NCBI GenBank assembly: GCA_005882715.1
Contig: VBEI01000002.1
Location: 1-53,292, forward strand
Origin: Chloroflexota bacterium
GTDB taxonomy: Bacteria > Chloroflexota > Dehalococcoidia > SM23-28-2 > RBG-16-64-32
Direction of reading: 5' to 3'
Length of the DNA stretch: 53,292 nucleotides
The notes beneath the pieces were generated by a model. It ran no database searches, was not told where the DNA came from, and saw only the letters and a list, made by a program, of their open reading frames with translations. Positions within the stretch are counted from its first letter, which is position 1, and every line of letters starts with the position of its first letter. Made by a program: the position numbers and the translations under genes. Below are positions 15,626 through 24,554 of the stretch, piece by piece.

Positions 15626-17008
15626 TTACGCCCGGCGCGTCTCGCCGTCGCCTGGAATCGGCAGCTCGACCACGAAAGTCGTTCCATTGGTCGGCTCGCT
15701 CACCACCGATACCGTTCCCCCGTGCGCTTCCGCCACATACTTGACGATAGCTAGCCCCAACCCTGTCCCGGCTGGCCGGCTCGCCCGCGCGGACTCGCCC
15801 CGATAAAAACGCTCGAACACATGCGCTATCTCATCCGCTTTAATCCCCTGACCGGTGTCCCTTACCTCCAGCTGCACCCGGCCGTTAAACCGCTGAAGCC
15901 CAAACACCACCCTCCCTTCTCGCGGTGTGTACTGGACGGCGTTGTCCAACAGGTTGCCGACCATCTGGTCCAGCCGCTCCCCATCGCCGAGCACCACAAT
16001 GCCGGGTTCGATCTCCTCCCTCAGCTCGTGTGAGTCTTCCTGCTTGACCCGCGCCAGCGCCCGTTCACAAACCGCACTGAAATCGACTCGCGCCCGTTCG
16101 ATCGACTGCGACTCCTCTCGTGCCAGCATGAGAAGATCCGCGACTAGTCTCCTCATAATTTGCGCCTCCACCCTGACTTCCGCGACGCAGCGTTCTCGGT
16201 CGGCCTGCGAGAGATTGGGCCGGCTCAATATATCGACGTTCGTCTGGAGGACCGACAGCGGCCGACGCAGTTCGTGGGACGAATCGGCCAAAAAAGACTT
16301 CTGGTGCGCCAGCGTCTGCTCCACCCGCTCGATCATCGCGTTAAACGCGCTGACCAGCTCGCGCACCTCGCCCTCGCCCGCGCTCTTGTCGAGCCTGCGC
16401 GTGAAGTCGGCCGTCTCCTCAATGTCTCTCGCCATCTGTGAGACGTTCCGCACCGGTCGTAGCGCCCTGCCGGACAGCGTGTATCCCGATACTGCAGTCA
16501 CCAAAAGCGCGGCCAGACCCCCGACAACGATGACATCTCGGATCTCACTGACTGCCCCGTTCGCGCCGCTGAGAGACTCTCCGACCTCGATTGAACCACC
16601 TGTCGGCAGCGGCTGGTACAAGATACGGGTGTCCTCGCCCCGCACGTCTTTCGTTGCGAATCCCCCCACCAACGACCGCGTATCGTCGGGCGGCGGCAGG
16701 CTGCCGCTGGGCGGCTGGGCGGAGGAGTAGAGCACAGTGCCATCCGCGCGCCGCAACTGGAATACTAGGTCCGCCTTCGAAGCTAGGGCGTCGAGTTCGC
16801 CTTTGTTGTTTTCAATGTCCTCTTGGTTAAATTCAGTACCAATCGGCTCCAGCGCCAGGGCCACAGCCTGGGCCCGCAGAGTCAGGCTGTCGTCCAGGCC
16901 TGCATAAATCCTGTGCGCCGCGATCACGTAGCCGGTGATACCCGTGACCGCCAGTGCGGCCGCCAACAGCCCGACGTATAGGAGCGTGAGGCGCAGCCGC
17001 AGAGTCAC
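15626..17008 (-). CDS. sensor histidine kinase
   Basis: This 460-residue membrane kinase starts at GTG 17008, two bases after the response regulator stop. Domains: membrane helix ~8-30, extracytoplasmic sensor ~31-158, second helix ~160-180, HAMP ~181-233, dimerisation and phosphoacceptor H-box SFLADSSHELRRPLSVL at ~240-256, and ATPase domain with NLLDNAVQYTP (N box), VRDTGQGI (G1), FERFYRG (F box) and GTGLGLAIVK (G2). All catalytic boxes are intact. The signal is unknown. The pair with the upstream OmpR-type regulator forms a complete two-component system. Confidence 0.95.
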   Translation of the reverse strand: MTLRLRLTLLYVGLLAAALAVTGITGYVIAAHRIYAGLDDSLTLRAQAVALALEPIGTEFNQEDIENNKGELDALASKADLVFQLRRADGTVLYSSAQPPSGSLPPPDDTRSLVGGFATKDVRGEDTRILYQPLPTGGSIEVGESLSGANGAVSEIRDVIVVGGLAALLVTAVSGYTLSGRALRPVRNVSQMARDIEETADFTRRLDKSAGEGEVRELVSAFNAMIERVEQTLAHQKSFLADSSHELRRPLSVLQTNVDILSRPNLSQADRERCVAEVRVEAQIMRRLVADLLMLAREESQSIERARVDFSAVCERALARVKQEDSHELREEIEPGIVVLGDGERLDQMVGNLLDNAVQYTPREGRVVFGLQRFNGRVQLEVRDTGQGIKADEIAHVFERFYRGESARASRPAGTGLGLAIVKYVAEAHGGTVSVVSEPTNGTTFVVELPIPGDGETRRA

Positions 17009-17010
17009 AA

Positions 17011-17751
17011 CTAAGGCTCCTTCAGGACGTAGCCGACTCCCCTCACCGTGTGGATCAGGCGCGGTTTGTCGCCGCTCTCGAGTTTCAGACGTAGGTTCGC
17101 AATGTGCGCATCGATCACATTGGACTCCACCTTCGCGTCCTCACCCCACACGGCGTTCAGTATGTCCTCGCGTGTTAAGACCCGCCCCGGGTTCTCGAGG
17201 AACTGTTTCAGGAGCCGGAACTCCTTCGCCGTCGTTGGCAGCGCCTCACCGCCGCGGTACACCGTCCAAGTTGCCGTATCAAGTGCCACATCGCCGAAGG
17301 AGAGACGGCCCTCCGCCGGCGCCGGCGTGGTAGATCGCCTGAGCAGAGCCTGAATCCGCGCGATAAGTTCGTCCAGAGCGCACGGCTTGATCAGGTAATC
17401 GTCCGCCCCCATCTGTAGCCCTGCGACGCGGTCCGGGACGCTATCGAGCGCCGTCAACATCAGGATGCGTACTGGGGAGCGTTCGCGCACCAGCCGGCAG
17501 AGACTCAGCCCGTCCAGTCCCGGCATCATGATATCCAGCACCATTACGTCCGGCCAGCCGCTCTCCACGCACGTCAGCGCCTGCCCCGCCTCCTTCGCGA
17601 TCGTTACGTCGAACCCGCTCAAAGACAGGCCACGCCGCAGTGCGTCCAGCAGACGCGCGTCGTCGTCGACTAAGAGTATTCGCGGCTGGCTCTTGCTGCC
17701 GTTCTGTCCGAATTCTTCGCTTACCATGACTTCGGCCCGGCTCTCTTTCAT
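17011..17751 (-). CDS. OmpR-family response regulator
   Basis: The protein has 246 residues. The receiver domain (~19-132) has the acidic pocket DDD, the phosphoacceptor aspartate in VMVLDIMMPGLDG, a conserved threonine (ILMLTALDS) and lysine (DYLIKPCALDEL). The C-terminal winged helix (~145-245) has LPTTAKEFRLLKQFLENPGR, LTREDILNAVWG, VIDAHIANLRLKLE and IHTVRGVGYVL. It starts at GTG or ATG at the N-terminus; ATG eight codons in (MVSEEFGQNG) is an alternative. It is the first gene of the pair with the kinase. Target genes are unknown; its own operon is a usual target. Confidence 0.95.
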   Translation of the reverse strand: MKESRAEVMVSEEFGQNGSKSQPRILLVDDDARLLDALRRGLSLSGFDVTIAKEAGQALTCVESGWPDVMVLDIMMPGLDGLSLCRLVRERSPVRILMLTALDSVPDRVAGLQMGADDYLIKPCALDELIARIQALLRRSTTPAPAEGRLSFGDVALDTATWTVYRGGEALPTTAKEFRLLKQFLENPGRVLTREDILNAVWGEDAKVESNVIDAHIANLRLKLESGDKPRLIHTVRGVGYVLKEP

Positions 17752-17848
17752 ATTGCGATCCGGATTGGCGGCTCTCCTACATCCATCTTCACACCGCGCT
17801 GCGATGCGAGCAACGCCGCTTTCAAAGGGACGCCACCTCCTCTATTCT

Positions 17849-18943
17849 TTACGACGGCGCCGGCTGCCCGGCCTTCGCCAGCGACGCTTTCAGTTCGTCG
17901 ATCACCGCCGTCGGGGCGGGGTCGACCCCGTAAAGCAGCGCTAGGTATGCCGCCACGTAATCACCAAGCAGCGTGAGAGATAGCATCTGCGCGAGCGCGC
18001 TCTCCCCCCGCGCTTTCACGTCGAGCGCATCGATCGCGCCGTCGTCCAGCAGCCCTCTCATGAGGTCATAGCGCAGCCCTACCCGCGGATGATCTAGCCC
18101 CTCAGAGCGCAGAAGTACCATTGTCGTCGCCCGCGCTATCGCCGGCGGCAGTCCCAACGCGACGATCGCATTGTGCTGCGCCTCCGGCATCTCCTCGAAG
18201 AACGCACACACCTTCGCTGACTCGTTTGTCTGCGTCTTCCAGCGCCGCGCCACCTCGATCAGCACCCCGCCTCCGTAAATCACGGGCAGCCGCTCGTGCA
18301 GCCGCCACGCCAGCTGCTTTGCGGGATTCCGTGAAGAAGCAGTCTCGGCACCGTACTCCTCGCGCAGCGAAGCGAGAACAGCAATCGCCTCGTCCACATC
18401 CCCCTCGATCCCCTGCATGAGGCCCAACTTCTGTCCGATGGCCAGCAGTGGCATCAGACCCCACCCGATGGCTGCCCGCGGCTCTCCCTTGTACGTGAAC
18501 GTGAACGCAGGCACGCCGTTCGCTCGCGCCGTGGCCAGTAGCCGCCCACCTGTCGTGATCGCCAGCTTCTTGGCGGGCATAGCCAGCGCCTGCTCGAACG
18601 CCGAGAGCGTCTCCTCGGTCTCGCCGCTGAAACTCGAAGCGATGACCAAAGTATCTTCGTCCACAAACGACGGCAGGTCGTACGCGCGGACGTTGAACAC
18701 GCGTACGGACGACTCGAGCGATAGCAACGCTCGGAAGTAGTCCCCCGCGATCGCCGAGCCGCCCATGCCGAGGATTACGATCTGCCGGGGTGCCTCCTTC
18801 CACGGCGCCTCGAACGCCTTGGCCGCAGCCCACGCCTCTCGGCACTGCTCCGGCAGCCCATGCACCGCCTCGAGCATCCCAGCTGGATCCAGTCTGCTAC
18901 GTTCAGCCGCATCGTCGAGGACCGGATGCCGCTTGGAGGTCAT
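17849..18943 (-). CDS. bifunctional phosphoglucose/phosphomannose isomerase
   Basis: The 364-residue protein belongs to the archaeal/actinobacterial-type SIS-fold isomerases, which interconvert fructose-6-P with both glucose-6-P and mannose-6-P. The SIS signature is IVILGMGGSAIAGDYFRALL and ASSFSGETEETLSAFEQAL. EEMPEAQHNAIVAL carries the glutamate and histidine of the active site. It starts at ATG 18943, 41 bases after the stop of the upstream mutase. Together with that mutase it makes mannose-1-P or glucose-1-P from fructose-6-P, supplying sugar nucleotides. Confidence 0.93.
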   Translation of the reverse strand: MTSKRHPVLDDAAERSRLDPAGMLEAVHGLPEQCREAWAAAKAFEAPWKEAPRQIVILGMGGSAIAGDYFRALLSLESSVRVFNVRAYDLPSFVDEDTLVIASSFSGETEETLSAFEQALAMPAKKLAITTGGRLLATARANGVPAFTFTYKGEPRAAIGWGLMPLLAIGQKLGLMQGIEGDVDEAIAVLASLREEYGAETASSRNPAKQLAWRLHERLPVIYGGGVLIEVARRWKTQTNESAKVCAFFEEMPEAQHNAIVALGLPPAIARATTMVLLRSEGLDHPRVGLRYDLMRGLLDDGAIDALDVKARGESALAQMLSLTLLGDYVAAYLALLYGVDPAPTAVIDELKASLAKAGQPAPS

Positions 18944-18984
18944 TCCGGACTATTGCGAACTCAAGCGCCCCAAGCCCCGACGCC

Positions 18985-20412
18985 TCAGGCCCCTGTCAGC
19001 TCGCGCACGGCCTCCAGCAGGGGCTGCACCTGCTCGCCCTCACGCACCTCCGTGTAGATTCGCATAAGCGGCTCTGTTCCCGAAAGCCGGATGAGCGCCC
19101 ACGCGCCACCCTCCAACAGAAAGCGCAGGCCGTCAGTGCGGTCGTAACCCGTCACCCGCAATCCGTCGATTTTAGACGGCTCAAGCGTCGTCAGGAGCCC
19201 AGCGATACGGTCGCGCTCTGCCGGCGTCATCGTAATATCGACGCGGTCATAGTAATGCGGCCCCACCTTTGCGAAAACTTCCTCGAGAAGTTCTGGCAAG
19301 CTCTTCCCACGCCGCGCCATCAAGTCGAGAATGTACAGGCCGGACAGGATGCCGTCACGCTCCGGTAAATGCCCGCGGAAGGCAAAACCGCCCGACTCCT
19401 CGCCCGCGATCAGCGCGTCCGTCTCGATCATTTTCGGCCCCAGGTATTTGAACCCGACGCCTGTTTCGTACACGGGCACGCCGTACAGCTCGCCCAAGCG
19501 GTGCACCATGCTCGTCGTCGTGACTGACTTCACGATCGGTCCGCGCAGCCCGCGCACTTCCAGCAGGTAATACGTCAGCAGCGCGAACACCCGCAACTGA
19601 TCGACGAATTCTCCCCGGTCGTCCATTACGCCGATGCGGTCAGCGTCGCCGTCTGTCGCCAGCGCAGCCTCCGCATGGGCTTGCACGATCGCCTCGCGCG
19701 TAGCCTCGAGGTTCCGCGCGATCGGCTCGGGATTGTGCATCCCCGGGAACGCCGGGTTCCGCTCAGAGCGGATCTCGATCACCTCCGTCCGCCCGCCGGA
19801 AAGCAGCTCACGCAGGTACCCCGCCCCCGCTCCGTGCATCGGGTCGACCACCACGCGCAGCCCCGCCTGACGTAGCCGCTCGATCTCAACAAGCTGTCCT
19901 AGGTGACGCAGGTAGTCCGCCCTCGGGTCGAATTTCTGCACCAACCCCTTCGCCGTTGCCTCCTCCAGCGGCATCCGCTCGACGGCGCCGTCCAGCGCCT
20001 CGGGGATCAGCGCCTCAATCTGCGACAGCACCTCCGGCGGCGCCGCGCTTGCCTGCTCCGTCCTCACCTTGAACCCCGAATATAACGCGGGGTTGTGACT
20101 CGACGTGATGACGACTCCGCCGCCCGCGTTCAGCCGGCGGATGTTGAACCCGATCACCGGCGTCGGAGCCGCTCGGTCGCAGAGCTGCACCGGCACCCCG
20201 TTCGCTGCCAGCACCTCAACCACCGCCGCCGCGAACTCCTCCGACGCGAACCGCGTATCGTAGCCCACGACAATCTCGCGCGACGCCGCGGTCGCTTCGT
20301 GGAAGTATCGGGCCGTCGCCTGAGCGCATACCCGCACATTCGCGAACGTAAACTCGTCCGCGATGATCGCCCGCCACCCGTCCGTCCCGAACTTAATTGG
20401 ACTGCCGCTCAT
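18985..20412 (-). CDS. phosphoglucomutase/phosphomannomutase
   Basis: The 475-residue alpha-D-phosphohexomutase moves phosphate between C6 and C1 of glucose or mannose. Landmarks: N-terminal IKFGTDGWRAIIADEFT, phosphoserine loop VVITSSHNPALYSGFK, metal loop ATDGDADRIGVMDDRG, sugar-specificity loop GEESGGFAFRGHL and phosphate-binding loop RLSGTEPLMRIYTE. GEESGGF is common in enzymes that use both sugars. It starts at ATG 20412. First of a two-gene operon with the isomerase. Confidence 0.94.
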   Translation of the reverse strand: MSGSPIKFGTDGWRAIIADEFTFANVRVCAQATARYFHEATAASREIVVGYDTRFASEEFAAAVVEVLAANGVPVQLCDRAAPTPVIGFNIRRLNAGGGVVITSSHNPALYSGFKVRTEQASAAPPEVLSQIEALIPEALDGAVERMPLEEATAKGLVQKFDPRADYLRHLGQLVEIERLRQAGLRVVVDPMHGAGAGYLRELLSGGRTEVIEIRSERNPAFPGMHNPEPIARNLEATREAIVQAHAEAALATDGDADRIGVMDDRGEFVDQLRVFALLTYYLLEVRGLRGPIVKSVTTTSMVHRLGELYGVPVYETGVGFKYLGPKMIETDALIAGEESGGFAFRGHLPERDGILSGLYILDLMARRGKSLPELLEEVFAKVGPHYYDRVDITMTPAERDRIAGLLTTLEPSKIDGLRVTGYDRTDGLRFLLEGGAWALIRLSGTEPLMRIYTEVREGEQVQPLLEAVRELTGA

Positions 20413-20461
20413 CTAATGGTCATATTACGACAGACCGCATCGTCTCTACGTCCAAACAGCA

Positions 20462-21208
20462 CTACACGAAGAGGTCGTTTTGGTAGCGGACTTTCATGAG
20501 ACACAGCCCGTGGGCGGGAGCAACGACGCTTGCGGCGCCCGGGTGTGGGTCATCGAGGAGTGACACGAACTGCACCTGGGTGCGTTTTTCCGAACCAACC
20601 TCGACAAGAGCGCCCACGATGCGGCGCACCATCTGTGTCAGGAACGCGTTGGCCTCGATGTCGAAGAGCGCGAGTTCGCCTTTCCTGCGCAGTTCCGCTC
20701 GCGTCACGTGACGTTCGGTCTGACGGCGGCGAGCTTCAGAGGGCTGAGCGAAGGAGGCGAAGTCGTGCGCTCCCACCAGCCTGTGTGCCGCCTCGGCCAT
20801 CGGAGCGAGATTCAGCGTCACGCGTGGGTGCCATGCGAAGTCGCGAAGCAGGCCGGGCCGCTGATGGCCGAGATGCAGGGTGTAGCGGTACAGGCGGCTG
20901 AGGGCGTGGCGGCGGGGGTCGAACTGCAGCGGGACCTCTGCGACTGCGCGCACGCTGACGTCGAGCGGCAGAACGGCATTCGTACCGCGCCCGAAGGTGT
21001 CGAGGGGCAGGCGGCTATTGGTGTTGAAGGCAGCGACCTGCCCTTTAGCGTGCACGCCGGCGTCAGTGCGGCCGGCCAGCGCCACCCTCACGGACTCGCC
21101 TGTTAGCGTGCCGAGGGCCTGCTCGAGCGCCCCTTGAACGGTCGGTGCGTTTGCTTGCAATTGGGAGCCGGCATAGGCCGTTCCCTGGTATTCGAGGAGG
21201 AAGGCCAG
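20462..21208 (-). CDS. truA: tRNA pseudouridine synthase A, start codon unresolved
   Basis: TruA converts uridines 38-40 of tRNA anticodon stems to pseudouridine. The catalytic aspartate lies in ALAGRTDAGVHAKGQV, and other family segments are FDPRRHALSRLYRYTL, GAHDFASFA and FLTQMVRRIVGALVEVG. The conserved first strand (LAFLLEYQGTAYAGSQLQ) lies before the only in-frame standard start, TTG 21160. Upstream of that TTG the frame has no ATG, GTG or TTG back to the rplQ stop codon, which is in the same frame. I place the start provisionally at CTG 21208, just before LAFLLEY. A GTG at 21225 is out of frame. Either a non-standard start or an indel near 21210-21225 explains this. Last gene of the ribosomal operon. 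Confidence 0.85.
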   Translation of the reverse strand: MAFLLEYQGTAYAGSQLQANAPTVQGALEQALGTLTGESVRVALAGRTDAGVHAKGQVAAFNTNSRLPLDTFGRGTNAVLPLDVSVRAVAEVPLQFDPRRHALSRLYRYTLHLGHQRPGLLRDFAWHPRVTLNLAPMAEAAHRLVGAHDFASFAQPSEARRRQTERHVTRAELRRKGELALFDIEANAFLTQMVRRIVGALVEVGSEKRTQVQFVSLLDDPHPGAASVVAPAHGLCLMKVRYQNDLFV

Positions 21209-21346
21209 GCGGCGCGGCCGGTCACTGCCTTGCAGCTGCCCGGCCGCGAGGGCTTGTTCTGGAATCAGCGTCGTGAGGTTGATTGCTCCGGCTCGGCGGC
21301 CTGCGATGTATTGGGCCGCGGGCTTCCCTCTGCTCGCGTGGTTGGG

Positions 21347-21709
21347 CTAGGCCTCTCCGACGATTAGCTCGAGCTGGGCCATGCGAGCGCCGTCGCCCTG
21401 CCGGGGGCCGAGCTTGATCATGCGGCTGTAGCCGCCGGGGCGGCTCGCATAGCGGGGGCCGAGTTCGCCGAAAACCTTCTCGACGACCTTCTTGTCGTAG
21501 ACGAAGCCCATCGCACGGCGGCGTGCGGGCAGGTCACCGCGTTTGCCGAGGGTGATTACACGCTCCGCCAGACCACGGACCTCCCGCGCCTTGGCCTCGG
21601 TGGTGATGATCTTCTCGTAGCGGAGCAGGTCCGTCACAAGGTTGCGAAAGAGCGCCAGGCGATGGTCGGTGGCACGGCCGAGCTTGCGGCCGTCGATGCG
21701 GTGGGCCAA
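21347..21709 (-). CDS. rplQ: 50S ribosomal protein L17
   Basis: The 120-residue protein has the standard L17 N-terminus (MAHRIDGRKLGRATDHRLAL FRNL...) and the segment ITTEAKAREVRGLAERVITL. It binds at the exit-side surface of the large subunit. It lies 6 bases downstream of rpoA, the usual rpsD-rpoA-rplQ order. Its TAG stop is in the same frame as truA, with no other stop codon between the two genes. Confidence 0.97.
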   Translation of the reverse strand: MAHRIDGRKLGRATDHRLALFRNLVTDLLRYEKIITTEAKAREVRGLAERVITLGKRGDLPARRRAMGFVYDKKVVEKVFGELGPRYASRPGGYSRMIKLGPRQGDGARMAQLELIVGEA

Positions 21710-21715
21710 GGCTAG

Positions 21716-23002
21716 TTACTCCTTGGCCTCGTTGGTGTCTTCAGTCAGCTGACGAAGTTGGCGCTTCCAATCGGGCTCTTCTTCCTCCTCGCCTTCATCC
21801 AGCGCTTCAGGCTCCGGCTTCGCCTTGGCCTTGCCGGTCTTCTTGCGGCCGACTGGCGCAGGTTCGATGGATGGAAGCGCCGCGGGCGCCTTGAGCTCCG
21901 GCTGTGGCTGGGACGGAGCCTCGGGCGGCTGCGGAGGAATGATCGGCGTCTCTTCGGCGGTAAGCGGCGGCGCTTCGACCAGCTCTTCGCCGCGATCGAT
22001 GGGGAGGAGGCCGAGCTCATCGAGTTTCTCGCGTAACTCGTCGTAGGACTTGCGGCCGAAGTTGCGGAGTGCCAGCAGCTCTTCTTCGCTTTTTTCGAGC
22101 ACTTGGGCAATGGTGATGAGGCCGCTGCGCCTCAGGCAGTTGTAAGCGCGCATCGAGAGGTTGAGGTCCTCAATGGGCATGCCGTATTTATCGGGCGGGA
22201 GCTGAATACCGGCGCCGAGCCCACGCTCGACGATGGGCAGGGCGGGGCGGCCCATGTGCGAGAAGAGCCGGAACTGGTCGATGACGACGTCGGCGCTGCG
22301 GCTGACCGCCTCGACGGCACTGACCGTGCCGTCGGTCCAGACCTCGAGGGTGAGCTTATCGTAGTTCGTCGCCTGACCCACCCGTGTACTGGTGACCTTG
22401 TAGTTGACCTTGCGCACCGGCGAGAAGATGGAGTCAACGGGGATTACGCCGATAGTCGCGCCGTCCACCTGGCCGGCGGGCGCGTAACCGCGGCCCTGCT
22501 CGACGTTGAACTCGACGTAGAGCCTGCCGTCCGGCGAGTCCACGCTGGCCAGATAGAGGTCTTCGTTCACAATTTCGTAGTGTTCTGGCACCTGGAGATC
22601 GGCGGCGATGATTGGCCCCTCGCGGCCGCTGATGTCAAGGATGAGCGTGCCGGGCCGATCGGATAGGGCGCGCAGCCGCAACTCCTTGACGTTGAGCAGG
22701 AACTCAATGGTGTCTTCTCTGACGTTCGGGATCGTCGAGAATTCGTGGAGGACGCCATCGATGCGGACGGAGGTGACAGCAGCCCCTGTGAGCGAACTTA
22801 AGAGTACTCGGCGAAGAGCGTTGCCGAGGGTTATCCCGAAGCCGGGCGGCAGCGGCGCCGCGACGATTCGCGCGTAATCGCCGATATCGCTCGTCTCTTC
22901 GACATCGATGGTGGGCTCTTCACTGGGCTGTTGAAGCGGTTGAGGCGCGAGCGGAGTGGACGCCGGGGACCCGGACCTCCGATAAAGCTGGGATTCTAAC
23001 AT
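21716..23002 (-). CDS. rpoA: RNA polymerase alpha subunit with N- and C-terminal extensions
   Basis: The 428-residue protein is ~100 residues longer than the usual 310-335. The N-terminal dimerisation domain runs from ~40 to 265 (PLPPGFGITLGNALRRVLLS). The C-terminal DNA/activator-binding domain is ~280-345 (LNLSMRAYNCLRRSGLITIA, LRNFGRKSYDELREKL). Extra parts are ~30 residues at the N-terminus (Pro/Ser/Gln rich) and ~80 after the C-terminal domain: Pro-rich, then basic (GRKKTGKAKAKPE), then EALDEGEEEEEPDWKRQLRQ. The tail is predicted to be disordered. Start ATG 23002 follows a GGAAGG site. It lies between rpsD and rplQ. Confidence 0.97.
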   Translation of the reverse strand: MLESQLYRRSGSPASTPLAPQPLQQPSEEPTIDVEETSDIGDYARIVAAPLPPGFGITLGNALRRVLLSSLTGAAVTSVRIDGVLHEFSTIPNVREDTIEFLLNVKELRLRALSDRPGTLILDISGREGPIIAADLQVPEHYEIVNEDLYLASVDSPDGRLYVEFNVEQGRGYAPAGQVDGATIGVIPVDSIFSPVRKVNYKVTSTRVGQATNYDKLTLEVWTDGTVSAVEAVSRSADVVIDQFRLFSHMGRPALPIVERGLGAGIQLPPDKYGMPIEDLNLSMRAYNCLRRSGLITIAQVLEKSEEELLALRNFGRKSYDELREKLDELGLLPIDRGEELVEAPPLTAEETPIIPPQPPEAPSQPQPELKAPAALPSIEPAPVGRKKTGKAKAKPEPEALDEGEEEEEPDWKRQLRQLTEDTNEAKE

Positions 23003-23011
23003 GACCTTCCT

Positions 23012-23638
23012 TTAGCGCGAGTAGTACTCGACTATCGTCGCTACGTTGAACTTGGGGCCGATTTCTTCGACTTCCGGCAGAGCCAGGACGCGCCCTGTCA
23101 AATCGCGAGCGTCCAGGCTGAGCCAGGATGGAATGCTTTTGCTTGCTATCTGCTCGCTCACCATCTTGAAATACTCGCTCTTCTTGCCGCGGCCGGTGAG
23201 ACTCACAACGTCGTTGGGTTTGAGCACGTGGGATGGGATGGCGGACTTTCGCTCATTCACTGCTATATGGCCGTGAAGTACGAGCTGGCGCGCCTGCTGG
23301 CGCGAGTCGGCGAAGCCGAGGCGATAGGCTACGTTGTCGAGCCGGAGCTCGAGCGTACGCAAGAGCGTTTCGCCCGTCACACCGTGCCGCTTGGCTGCGA
23401 TTTCGTAGTACTTGTTGAATTGCCGCTCGAGGATCCCGTAGATCGCGCGGGCGCGCTGCTTCTCGCGCAGCTGAAGGCCGCGATCAGAGACCTTGCGGCG
23501 GCGCGTGGAGCGCTGGCCCGGGGGATAGGGACGCTTCTCGAACGGGCATTTAGGCGTGAAGCATTTCTCGCCCTTGAGGTACAGTTTGTCCCCGAGGCGG
23601 CGACATAGACGGCAAACAGGACCGGTATAGCGGGCCAT
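23012..23638 (-). CDS. rpsD: 30S ribosomal protein S4, zinc-type
   Basis: The 208-residue protein starts at ATG 23638 (MARYTGPVCRLCRR), behind GGAGAG; the frame is open farther upstream but that part overlaps rpsK. Four cysteines in CRLCRRLGDKL and GEKCFTPKC form a zinc site, the C+ form of S4. The S4 RNA-binding domain is at ~97-160 (LELRLDNVAYRLGFADSRQQ). S4 nucleates 30S assembly and in some bacteria represses its own operon; I see no clear operator here. Confidence 0.97.
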   Translation of the reverse strand: MARYTGPVCRLCRRLGDKLYLKGEKCFTPKCPFEKRPYPPGQRSTRRRKVSDRGLQLREKQRARAIYGILERQFNKYYEIAAKRHGVTGETLLRTLELRLDNVAYRLGFADSRQQARQLVLHGHIAVNERKSAIPSHVLKPNDVVSLTGRGKKSEYFKMVSEQIASKSIPSWLSLDARDLTGRVLALPEVEEIGPKFNVATIVEYYSR

Positions 23639-23646
23639 AAACTCTC

Positions 23647-24036
23647 CTACACGCGACGGCGTTTGGGCGGGCGGCAACCGTTGTGGGGCATAGGCGTGAC
23701 ATCGCGGATGTTGGTGACCTGGAGCCCGGCCGACTGCAAGGAGCGAATCGCTGCTTCGCGTCCGCTGCCGGGGCCCTTGATGCGCACTTCGACCTGCCTG
23801 AGACCGTGCTCCATCGCCCGGCGAGCGGCGGCCTCGGCGGCGAGTCCGGCCGCATAAGGGGTGCTCTTGCGAGAGCCCTTGAAGCCGGCGGTGCCCGCGG
23901 AGGCCCAGGACAGGACGGCGCCGTTGGGGTCTGTCAAGGTGATCGTCGTATTGTTGAAGGTGGAGGCGATGTAGGCGCGCCCAACGGGTACGTTCTTCTT
24001 CTCCCTCCTTCTTGTGCGTGTCTTGCGTTCTGCCAC
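23647..24036 (-). CDS. rpsK: 30S ribosomal protein S11
   Basis: The 129-residue protein starts at GTG 24036 (VAERKTRTRRREKKN), with GAGGAATTAAGG upstream; the longer open frame to 24102 overlaps rpsM and is not used. Typical segments are AYIASTFNNTTITLTDPNG, SAGTAGFKGSRKSTPYAA and VTPMPHNGCRPPKRRRV. It lies in the platform of the small subunit near mRNA. Part of rpsM-rpsK-rpsD-rpoA-rplQ. Confidence 0.97.
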   Translation of the reverse strand: MAERKTRTRRREKKNVPVGRAYIASTFNNTTITLTDPNGAVLSWASAGTAGFKGSRKSTPYAAGLAAEAAARRAMEHGLRQVEVRIKGPGSGREAAIRSLQSAGLQVTNIRDVTPMPHNGCRPPKRRRV

Positions 24037-24049
24037 AGGCCTTAATTCC

Positions 24050-24433
24050 TCACTTCTTAGCAATTGCGCGGCGGCGGCCGGCGACCGTCCGGCGCGGGCC
24101 ACGCTTGGTTCTCGCGTTGGTCCTTGTACGCTGACCGCGGGCGGGCAGGCCGCGACGGTGACGGATGCCGCGGTAGCTGCCGATTTCGATCAGCCGCTGA
24201 ATGTCCTGTCGCACCTGCTTGCGAAGCTCGCCTTCGACGGTGTAGTTCTTGTCGATGTACTCGCGAATGCGGGCTACTTCGTCGTCGGTGAGGTCGCGCA
24301 CCTTTGTTTCGAGCGGAACGTTGGCGGCCGAGCAGATCTTGTGAGCAGTCGGGCGGCCGATGCCGAAGATATAACTCAGCGAGATCTCGACTCTCTTCTC
24401 ACGCGGAATATCGACGCCGGCGATACGCGCCAA
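24050..24433 (-). CDS. rpsM: 30S ribosomal protein S13
   Basis: The 127-residue protein begins at TTG 24433 with ARIAGVDIPREKRVEISLSY. The helix-two-turn-helix core and GSYRGIRHRRGLPARGQRTR tail contact 16S rRNA and the P-site tRNA. The TTG start is 3 bases from the rpmJ stop, which suggests translation coupled to rpmJ. Normal length. Confidence 0.97.
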   Translation of the reverse strand: MARIAGVDIPREKRVEISLSYIFGIGRPTAHKICSAANVPLETKVRDLTDDEVARIREYIDKNYTVEGELRKQVRQDIQRLIEIGSYRGIRHRRGLPARGQRTRTNARTKRGPRRTVAGRRRAIAKK

Positions 24434-24436
24434 GGA

Positions 24437-24550
24437 CTAGCCCTGCCTCTGCTTGTGGCGCGGGTTGGAGCAGATGATGCGCACGACGCCATGGCGGCGT
24501 ACGACCTTGCACTTTTCGCAGCGTTTTCTGACTGAAGCCTGGACTTTCAT
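24437..24550 (-). CDS. rpmJ: 50S ribosomal protein L36, zinc-type
   Basis: This 37-residue gene reads MKVQASVRKRCEKCKVVRRH, then GVVRIICSNPRHKQRQG. The three cysteines plus histidine are the zinc ribbon of the C+ L36 form. It lies between infA (4 bases away) and rpsM, the standard position. Confidence 0.95.
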   Translation of the reverse strand: MKVQASVRKRCEKCKVVRRHGVVRIICSNPRHKQRQG

Positions 24551-24554
24551 TTGC

